Of a stretch of DNA of 11,768 bases, positions 6,760-11,768 are shown piece by piece (position 1 is the stretch's first letter; every line of letters begins with the position of its first letter). The notes below the pieces were generated by a model. That model saw nothing but the letters and a program-made list of their open reading frames with translations, was not told the origin of the DNA and did not search any database. Where the stretch lies: positions 1 to 11,768 of the forward strand of contig DAHWOV010000016.1 in assembly GCA_027339205.1 (NCBI GenBank), written 5' to 3'. A program made the position numbers and the translations under genes. Source of the DNA: JAJYVT01 sp027339205. GTDB taxonomy: Bacteria > Actinomycetota > Acidimicrobiia > Acidimicrobiales > RAAP-2.

Positions 6760-8325
6760 CTACCCGGGGACGCGCGTCGGCGGCAGGCCGGCCGTGACGG
6801 CCGCTCCGGCTTCCTCGTGGAGCTCGTCGAGCGCCTCGGCAGCGGACGTCCGGCCCTTGGTCGCGAAGGCGATGACGATCCCGACCGCGAGCCACGCCAA
6901 CGCGATCTCGGGGGCGAGGATCGTCGGGGAGGCGACCTTGTAGAACGACCCCCAGATCGCGCCGCCCGTGATCACGATGCCGACGATCGCGGCGAGCGCG
7001 AGCCGCACCGGGCCGGGGTCGAAGCGAAGCGAGCGCAGCGCGCCCGCCGACATGAGCAGGTACACGACCACGAGCGCAAACCCGCCGAACGTCGAGTTCC
7101 ACGAGAAGATTGCGAAGTAGTGGGGGGTCTTGGGCAGGGAGAAGAGCCCCGTCCAGAACTGGTTCAGCACGATGAAGAGGAGGCACGCCCCGATCACCGT
7201 GTAGATCGCTCCGACCGGCGTGCGCCGGCGCGTGGAGACCGTCGCCAGCGCAGAGGGGAGCCGCCGGTCCCTCGCCATCGCGAACAGCCCCCGGGAGGCA
7301 GAGACGGTGCAGCCCAGCGCGACGGCGAGCATGTCGAAGAGCACCACGAGCTCGAGCAGCCGGTCGATCCAGGTCCCTCCGTACCCGCCGGCCGACTTCG
7401 CCGCGCCGAGCGCGAAGAGCGGGGCTGTCACCGCTGCGCTCAGGGTCCTCAGGCTGAAGTGGAACCCCGCGATCTCCGCGTAGGTCGCGAGGACGTAGAA
7501 GGCCATGGAGAGGCCGACCGTGAACATGATGGCGACAGGGATGTGCCGCTTGGGCTTGGGCGTCTCCTCCGCCAGGTTTGCCGCGGTCTCGAAGCCCACG
7601 AACAGGAGGACCCCGTAGAGCACGCCGAAGAAGATGCCCGACCACCCGTCGGCGGCCGACGACGGCTCGAATGGCTTGGGGCTGTTGGCGCTCCCGAGGT
7701 CGACGATCACGTAGATGAAGAAGGCGGTGAGCACCGAGAGCGAGACGAGCGCCAGCGTGAGCTGCAAGCGCGTCGAGATCCGCACGCCGAAGTAGGCGAC
7801 GGAGAACAAGAAGGCGACGACCAAGAGGCTCCACGCCCAGTTGGGCAGCGGCGTGACTGCGAACTCCGAGGCGATCGTGCTCTGCAGGTACCCGCCGATC
7901 AGCAGCACGAGGCCGCTCACGAGCGCGAGGATCCCGCCGTAGTAGAGCCAGCCGGCGGCGACGCCGGCCCGGCGCCCGAGCCCCTCGGCCACGTAGTCGT
8001 ACAGCGATCCCGCCGCGTGGATGCGCTTCGCGTAGCGAGACACCACCCAGCCGAGCGCGAAGACGCCGATCGACGCGATGATCACCGAGATCGGCGACGC
8101 CACGCCCCCTCCCTTGCCGCTCGCGCTGATGATCCCGGCGACGAGCGGGATGAGGAAGGCGGAGGAGAAAACCGGGCCGAGGAAGCCGACCGACTGGGCC
8201 ACCACGTCGGGCAGGGACAGCCGGCGCTCTCCGAGGTGCTCGTAGCCGTCGGCGGCCTGCAGCGCCCCCGGCGCCGCCTGCCCCCCCTGCCCCCCCGGCG
8301 CCGCCTGCGGACCGAGCTCGGTCAT
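6760..8325 (-). CDS. APC-superfamily amino acid permease
   Basis: The 521-residue membrane protein has about 12 hydrophobic helices. After a Gly/Ala/Pro/Gln-rich N-terminal tail (about 1-30) comes LSLPDVVAQSVGFLGPVFS, the first-helix signature of the APC family, and later RIHAAGSLYDYV, also typical. The family imports amino acids, polyamines or related amines by proton symport or exchange; the substrate is not readable here. The ATG at 8325 overlaps the stop of the amidohydrolase gene as ATGA, and GGAGG at 8331-8335 lies five bases upstream, so the two are translationally coupled. This makes it the probable importer for the minus-strand catabolic cluster. Confidence 0.88.
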   Translation of the reverse strand: MTELGPQAAPGGQGGQAAPGALQAADGYEHLGERRLSLPDVVAQSVGFLGPVFSSAFLIPLVAGIISASGKGGGVASPISVIIASIGVFALGWVVSRYAKRIHAAGSLYDYVAEGLGRRAGVAAGWLYYGGILALVSGLVLLIGGYLQSTIASEFAVTPLPNWAWSLLVVAFLFSVAYFGVRISTRLQLTLALVSLSVLTAFFIYVIVDLGSANSPKPFEPSSAADGWSGIFFGVLYGVLLFVGFETAANLAEETPKPKRHIPVAIMFTVGLSMAFYVLATYAEIAGFHFSLRTLSAAVTAPLFALGAAKSAGGYGGTWIDRLLELVVLFDMLAVALGCTVSASRGLFAMARDRRLPSALATVSTRRRTPVGAIYTVIGACLLFIVLNQFWTGLFSLPKTPHYFAIFSWNSTFGGFALVVVYLLMSAGALRSLRFDPGPVRLALAAIVGIVITGGAIWGSFYKVASPTILAPEIALAWLAVGIVIAFATKGRTSAAEALDELHEEAGAAVTAGLPPTRVPG

Positions 8326-9317
8326 CGCAACCTCCAGATCCGCCGAGCGTTCTGCGAGAAGACCTTGTCGAGGTCCTCGGGCTCGAGCCCGGTCGCCTCG
8401 ACGTCCGCGATGGTGTCCGCGACCACCTTGGGGCCGCCGAGCGGCATGTCGGTGCCGAAGAGCACGTGGTCGGGGCCGAAGAAGTCGAGCGCGCAGCGGA
8501 CGGCGTGCGGGGCGCCGAACATGGCCGTGTCGGTGTAGAAGCGGCGAAAGAAAGCGATGGGCGTGTCGGTCAGCTGCGCGATGACCTCGTCACGCGCCGG
8601 GTCCTCCATCGGCGACGCGAGCCGCCCGGAGAAGTGGGGCACCATCGCGCCGGCATGGTGGGCGAGGAAGCGCACCCGGGGGTACCGGCCGACGGCGCCG
8701 CTGTAGACGAGGCGCGCCATGCAGACCGACGTCTCGTAGGGCCAGCCGAGCGACCACCAGATGCCGTACTTCGAGCGGTCCTCGACCGGGTAGTCCGCCC
8801 ACATCGGGCTGCGCGTCGGGTGGATCCACAGCGTCGCGCCGAGCTGATCCGCTGCCGCCAGGACCGGAGCGAACGCCGGGTCGTCGAGAGGGCGACCGAA
8901 GACGTTGGTGTGGACCTGCGCACCGAGCGCACCGAGCTCCCTGGACGACCGCGTGAGCTCCGCCGCAGCCGCGTCCGGGTTGGCCATCGGGAGGGCTGCG
9001 GCGAACCCGACGAAGCGCTGCGGATGCCGGGCGACCAGGCCGGCAAGCTCCTCGTTCACCATCGAGGCGAGCGAGGCGGAGGTCGCGGCGTCACCCATCT
9101 CCTCGATCGGGGGCACCGCGAGCGTCAGCACCTGGCGGTAGTCGGGGAACGGGTCTATCACCCGCCAGCGAGCGTCGAGGTCGACGAGGGCCGGGTCCTC
9201 GCGGATCCAGGGGGCGTACCCCTCCACGCGCGCCGAGAGGCGTCCGTCAGCGACCGCCCGCTCGAGCCGCTCGAGATAGCCGGACGGGATGATGTGCGCG
9301 AAGGCGTCGATCTGCAC
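8322..9317 (-). CDS. Amidohydrolase family 2 (ACMSD-like) metal-dependent hydrolase or decarboxylase
   Basis: The 331-residue protein has an ACMSD-like metal-dependent TIM barrel: IDAFAHIIP at the N-terminus, WIHPTR (H166), LAHHAGAM (H220-H221) and FGTDMPLGG (D290). Members hydrolyse C-N bonds or decarboxylate aromatic or unsaturated acids. The usual first metal motif HxH reads F6-A-H8, so the first His is replaced; from memory a subfamily with IDxFxHI exists. GTG 9317 is chosen because GGAGG (9322-9326) sits four bases upstream and the IDAFAH strand begins directly after it; the frame extends much further upstream but without homology. It follows the PLP enzyme after 131 bases and overlaps the permease start by 4 bases, which points to one pathway. 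The exact reaction is unknown. Confidence 0.85.
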   Translation of the reverse strand: MQIDAFAHIIPSGYLERLERAVADGRLSARVEGYAPWIREDPALVDLDARWRVIDPFPDYRQVLTLAVPPIEEMGDAATSASLASMVNEELAGLVARHPQRFVGFAAALPMANPDAAAAELTRSSRELGALGAQVHTNVFGRPLDDPAFAPVLAAADQLGATLWIHPTRSPMWADYPVEDRSKYGIWWSLGWPYETSVCMARLVYSGAVGRYPRVRFLAHHAGAMVPHFSGRLASPMEDPARDEVIAQLTDTPIAFFRRFYTDTAMFGAPHAVRCALDFFGPDHVLFGTDMPLGGPKVVADTIADVEATGLEPEDLDKVFSQNARRIWRLR

Positions 9318-9448
9318 GGGGCCTCCAAACCTTTGCGAACGCCTGCGACTGTACGCGAGCGTCGCCGCGTGGTGCCACCGCTTGCCGGTGCGGTGCCTGG
9401 TCGGGTCGCCACGTCGGCGGGCTCCCCCTCGGCGCGGTGGTCCCCGGC
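9318..9448 (-). promoter_or_regulatory. Gap before the amidohydrolase gene, with a possible internal promoter and hairpin
   Basis: This is the only real gap in the minus-strand gene group. It has GGAGG at 9322-9326, a -10-like TACAGT (minus strand, 9348-9353) about 30 bases before the start codon, and a hairpin CACCGC-n8-GCGGTG at 9376-9395. No convincing -35 box is seen. The group may therefore be transcribed as one unit or as two. Confidence 0.3.
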
Positions 9449-10690
9449 TCAGAGGAGCTCGGCGCCCAGGATCTCCCGCCACGCCGGCGGGTCGCTCGCT
9501 CCCTCGGTCACGAGCACGAGCACGGAGCTGCCTTCGTCCACGAGGGCTGCCAGCGGGGTCGCACGGCCCTGGCGCTGGAGGGCCAGGAGGCCCCCGAGCG
9601 CGGCCGCGCCGGTCTCGCCGGCCTCGATGCCGGAGGCGGCGAGCACGCGCACCGCCTCGCGCGCCCAGTCGTCGTCGATGGTGACGAACCCCGAGACCCC
9701 CGCGGAGACCCGCGGCCAGGCGACCCGAGAGGGCGTCCCGCAGTTCAGCCCGGCCATGATCGACTCCTGGGGCTCGGTCAGCGTGACGAGCGCGCCGGCG
9801 AGCACCGATGCGGTGGTGCACGCCGCGCTGGTCGGCTCCACGCCGATGACCGATGGCGGGCGGCGAGCCGCGCGGGCGTGCGTGACCGTCGCCGCAGCGA
9901 GCGCCCCCACGCCGATGGGGACCACGACGACGTGGGGCTGCTCGTGGCCCGCACGCTCGAGCGCGTCGTCGATCTCGACGAACATGGTGCCGTATCCCTC
10001 GATGACCCAGCGCGGGACGTCGGTGTAGCCGGGCCAGCTCGTGTCGCTGATCACGAGGCACCTCGGTCCCGCCTCCTCGGCAGAGCGCGCGACGGCGTCG
10101 TCGTACCCGCCGTCGACGATCACCACGTCGGCTCCTTCCCCCGCGATCGCATCGATGCGCGAGGTGGTAGTGCCCGCGGGCACGAAGATGCGTGCGCCGG
10201 CGCCGAGCCAACCGGCCATGCGGGCGACGGCCCTCCCGTGGTTGCCGTCCGTGGCCGCCGCGAGGCTGAAGGGGCGGAGGGGATCGAGCGCGCTGGCGAG
10301 CTCGGCCACGTCCCCCCAGTGCAGCGACTCAGCATCCGACCCGCGCTCCAGCGCCAGCCGGGCCCGCAGGGCGCGGTAGGTGGCCCACGAGGCGCCGAGC
10401 ATCTTGAAGGAGGGCAGCCCGAAGCGCGTGGACTCCGCCTTCACCAAGAGCTCCTTCACGCCGAGGGCCGAGGCGACGCGAGGGAGGGACAGGAGTGGGG
10501 TCGGCTCGTAGCCGGGCAGGCGGCGATGGAACGCGAGGATCTCTGCGGGGTCGGCCCGCTCCGCCACTTCGGGTCCCCCGGCCGCCACGTCCACGTCGGG
10601 TCCCCCGGCCGCCGCGTCCACGTCGGGTCCCCCGGCCGGGTCCTGGAGCCCGGCGAGGGGGTTGACGACGGCCCGGAAGCCGAAGCTCAC
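9449..10690 (-). CDS. Diaminopropionate ammonia-lyase-like PLP-dependent enzyme (fold type II)
   Basis: The 413-residue protein has FGLPSFKMLGASW with PLP-lysine K96, the phosphate/acid motif TDGNHGR (D148), SDTSWPGY followed by WVIEGYGTMF, and SIMAGLNCGTPS. Together these are characteristic of diaminopropionate ammonia-lyase (E. coli YgeX/DpaL type), which turns 2,3-diaminopropionate into pyruvate and ammonia. Threonine dehydratase-like activity on another amino acid remains possible. Residues about 19-45 are three copies of a Gly-Gly-Pro-Asp-Val-Asp-type repeat, absent from ordinary relatives as far as I know. The GTG at 10690 overlaps the preceding stop as GTGA and the sequence (SFGFRAVVNP) fits the family N-terminus; there is no strong Shine-Dalgarno, so coupling probably drives translation. 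It supplies the ammonia-releasing step of the cluster. Confidence 0.82.
   Translation of the reverse strand: MSFGFRAVVNPLAGLQDPAGGPDVDAAAGGPDVDVAAGGPEVAERADPAEILAFHRRLPGYEPTPLLSLPRVASALGVKELLVKAESTRFGLPSFKMLGASWATYRALRARLALERGSDAESLHWGDVAELASALDPLRPFSLAAATDGNHGRAVARMAGWLGAGARIFVPAGTTTSRIDAIAGEGADVVIVDGGYDDAVARSAEEAGPRCLVISDTSWPGYTDVPRWVIEGYGTMFVEIDDALERAGHEQPHVVVVPIGVGALAAATVTHARAARRPPSVIGVEPTSAACTTASVLAGALVTLTEPQESIMAGLNCGTPSRVAWPRVSAGVSGFVTIDDDWAREAVRVLAASGIEAGETGAAALGGLLALQRQGRATPLAALVDEGSSVLVLVTEGASDPPAWREILGAELL
10570..10637 (-). repeat. 27-bp tandem repeat inside the PLP enzyme gene
   Basis: About 2.5 copies begin at 10570, 10597 and 10624 on the plus strand, each opening with CGGGTCCCCCGGCC. 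The period of 27 keeps the frame and encodes nine-residue units of the type GGPDVDAAA. Confidence 0.9.
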
Positions 10691-11682
10691 GGTGTCCAGC
10701 CGCTGAACGCGTCGATCATCTGGTTCACGTCGCCCAGCGGGTACAGGATCGGGCACGTGCAGCCGTGCGCGACGTAGTCGCCGACGCGTGCCCGTGCCTG
10801 GGCGGGCGTCCCGGACGCGGTGAGCATGCGCACGACCTCGTCGGGGACGAGCTTCGAGGCCGCCTCGACCTGCTCGTGGGTGGCCGGCCACGTCAGCACC
10901 TCGCCGACGGCGTCGAGCAGTGACTGGGGGACCCCCGAGGCGCGCATGATGTGCGGCTGCTGGCCGAGGTACTGGGTGACCATGAGCCTCGCCATGTCCA
11001 GCGCGGTCGTCTCGTCCTCGTGCACCGAGCAGACCACGAGCTGCGGGCGGTCGAGGTCCTCGAGCTTGCGACCCGACCGCTCGAGCCCGATGGCGAGGTG
11101 GCCGAGCGCCCGCTCGTTGTAATCGGGGGAGACCAGGTAGTTGAGCACCACCCCGTCCGCGATCTCGCCGGCCAGCTCGAGCATCTTGTCGCCGGTCGCG
11201 CCGATGTATATCGGCACGTCCTTCGGCCGGCGCTCCTGGTAGACGTAGTCGAGCTCGACGCCTGTCAGGTGGACCCACTCACCGTGGAACGTCACGGTCT
11301 CGTTGGCGAGGAGCGCGCGCACCGCCGTCACGACCTCGCGCATGACGGTGAGCGGATGGGTCCGGGAGATGCCGACCTTCTTCGCGAGCGGGTCCCACCA
11401 CGCCCCGAGCCCGAGCAGCACGCGTCCGGGGGCGAGGTCGTCGAGCGTCGAAAAGGTGGCCGCCAGGCGGGCAGGGTTCCTCGACCAGCAGTCCGACACC
11501 CCCGAGCCGACCCTGATGCGATCGGTCACCGCCGCGTACGCGGCGAGGGGCACGGTCGCCTCACGGACGAGCCGGCTCTCGGCCTGCCAGACGGCGTCGA
11601 AGCCCCGAGCCTCTGCGTACGCGGCGTACCCCATGCCGTCGCGGATCGAGTGGGCGTCTTGGAGGTACAGGGCGGTCCTCAC
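10687..11682 (-). CDS. LLM-class (luciferase-like, probably F420-dependent) oxidoreductase
   Basis: The 331-residue protein has the bacterial luciferase-like TIM barrel: YAEARGFDAVWQAE near residue 25, DRIRVGSGV near 55, LDDLAPGRVLLGLGAW near 80-95, and VPIYIGATGDKMLELAGEIADGV near 155-180. It most resembles methylenetetrahydromethanopterin-reductase-like actinobacterial proteins, which normally use coenzyme F420; FMN use is an alternative. The substrate is unknown. GTG 11682 is preceded by GGGGTGA and overlaps the upstream stop as GTGA; its own stop overlaps the PLP enzyme start in the same way. It is thus the second readable gene of a tightly coupled operon and probably performs a redox step on the same substrate. 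The family is clear; the cofactor is inferred. Confidence 0.87.
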   Translation of the reverse strand: MRTALYLQDAHSIRDGMGYAAYAEARGFDAVWQAESRLVREATVPLAAYAAVTDRIRVGSGVSDCWSRNPARLAATFSTLDDLAPGRVLLGLGAWWDPLAKKVGISRTHPLTVMREVVTAVRALLANETVTFHGEWVHLTGVELDYVYQERRPKDVPIYIGATGDKMLELAGEIADGVVLNYLVSPDYNERALGHLAIGLERSGRKLEDLDRPQLVVCSVHEDETTALDMARLMVTQYLGQQPHIMRASGVPQSLLDAVGEVLTWPATHEQVEAASKLVPDEVVRMLTASGTPAQARARVGDYVAHGCTCPILYPLGDVNQMIDAFSGWTP

Positions 11683-11768
11683 GAGCTCACCCCGGCGCCG
11701 CCACCGTCCCCACCGGCGGCGCCACCGTCCCCACCGGCGCCGCCACCGTCCCCACCGGCGCCGCCACC
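11679..11768 (-). CDS. C-terminal end of an unidentified Gly-rich protein (partial, runs off the window)
   Basis: On the minus strand the frame is open from the window end to a TGA at 11679-11681 and reads as GGGAGGD repeats ending GVSS. The stop overlaps the oxidoreductase start as GTGA, the same arrangement as the next junction, which argues that this is a real coupled gene. Only 29 residues are visible, all low-complexity, so no family can be named. Confidence 0.55.
   Translation of the reverse strand, partial: GGGAGGDGGGAGGDGGAAGGDGGGAGVSS
11698..11768 (-). repeat. 21-bp tandem repeat at the end of the upstream gene
   Basis: About 3.4 copies of a 21-base unit (minus strand GGTGGCGGCGCCGGTGGGGAC, with one copy slightly changed) run to the window edge. 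The period encodes seven residues, GGGAGGD, in frame. The array may continue beyond the window. Confidence 0.85.

Noticed and set aside
6817..8538. Long plus-strand frame (573 codons) opposite the permease
   Set aside because: It is the antisense shadow of the permease and amidohydrolase genes. Its product is a highly charged Arg/Asp/Glu/His mix with no domain, while the minus strand has clear membrane helices.
9318..10211. Upstream extension of the amidohydrolase frame to a 629-residue protein
   Set aside because: The extension is Arg-rich and overlaps the PLP enzyme in the wrong frame. GTG 9317 with GGAGG and the N-terminal metal-motif strand marks the true start.
10570..10637. Repeats considered as a CRISPR array
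   Set aside because: The units are directly adjacent, without unique spacers, and are in frame within a gene.
9437..10777. Plus-strand frame of 446 codons opposite the PLP enzyme
   Set aside because: The minus strand carries unmistakable PLP-enzyme motifs; this frame is compositional read-through in GC-rich DNA.
10691..11278. Upstream extension of the PLP enzyme frame to 609 residues
   Set aside because: It overlaps the oxidoreductase gene out of frame and has no homology. The GTGA overlap start fits the family N-terminus.

Overview
The window is GC-rich throughout, with coding regions using almost only G or C in third codon positions. It has frequent GTG and TTG starts and an F420-type luciferase-like oxidoreductase. 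This fits a high-GC actinobacterium, possibly Acidimicrobiia or Thermoleophilia; I cannot place it more finely. No rRNA, tRNA, CRISPR, insertion sequence or phage module is visible.

Left part, plus strand: the window opens inside a large flavoprotein (2-2101) that aligns well, from memory, with trimethylamine/dimethylamine dehydrogenase. It lacks the cysteine used for covalent FMN attachment, one of the four 4Fe-4S cysteines and most of the trimethylamine-binding aromatic cage. Its last 16 codons lose third-position bias exactly where a minus-strand coding remnant (2049-2120) begins. That remnant is followed by a deleted relic of a DUF4143-type ATPase (about 2132-2665). This stretch looks like a gene graveyard. 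Next comes a divergent serpin-like protein (2698-3948).

Middle: a metallo-beta-lactamase-fold hydrolase on the minus strand (4030-4578, TTG start with a perfect Shine-Dalgarno) is divergent from a small PRC-barrel protein (4895-5269). The 316-base spacer between them should hold both promoters. A lipoprotein with a Ser/Thr/Pro linker and a phosphodiester-glycosidase (NAGPA-like) domain follows (5473-6663).

Right part, minus strand: a catabolic-looking gene group is read right to left. It comprises a Gly-rich C-terminus of an unknown gene (11679-11768), an LLM-class oxidoreductase (10687-11682), a diaminopropionate ammonia-lyase-like PLP enzyme (9449-10690), an amidohydrolase of the ACMSD-like family (8322-9317) and an APC permease (6760-8325). 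Three of the four junctions are 4-base stop/start overlaps (GTGA, GTGA, ATGA); the fourth is a 131-base gap. Together they suggest uptake and breakdown of an amino acid or amino-acid-like compound. The substrate is not identified.

The most noteworthy items are the altered cofactor and substrate residues of the dehydrogenase homologue, the seam of gene remnants at 2049-2697, the serpin-like gene, and in-frame tandem repeats (27 bp and 21 bp) in two adjacent genes of the minus-strand operon. I did not find a clearly new multi-gene system. The minus-strand operon is the best candidate for an uncharacterised pathway.
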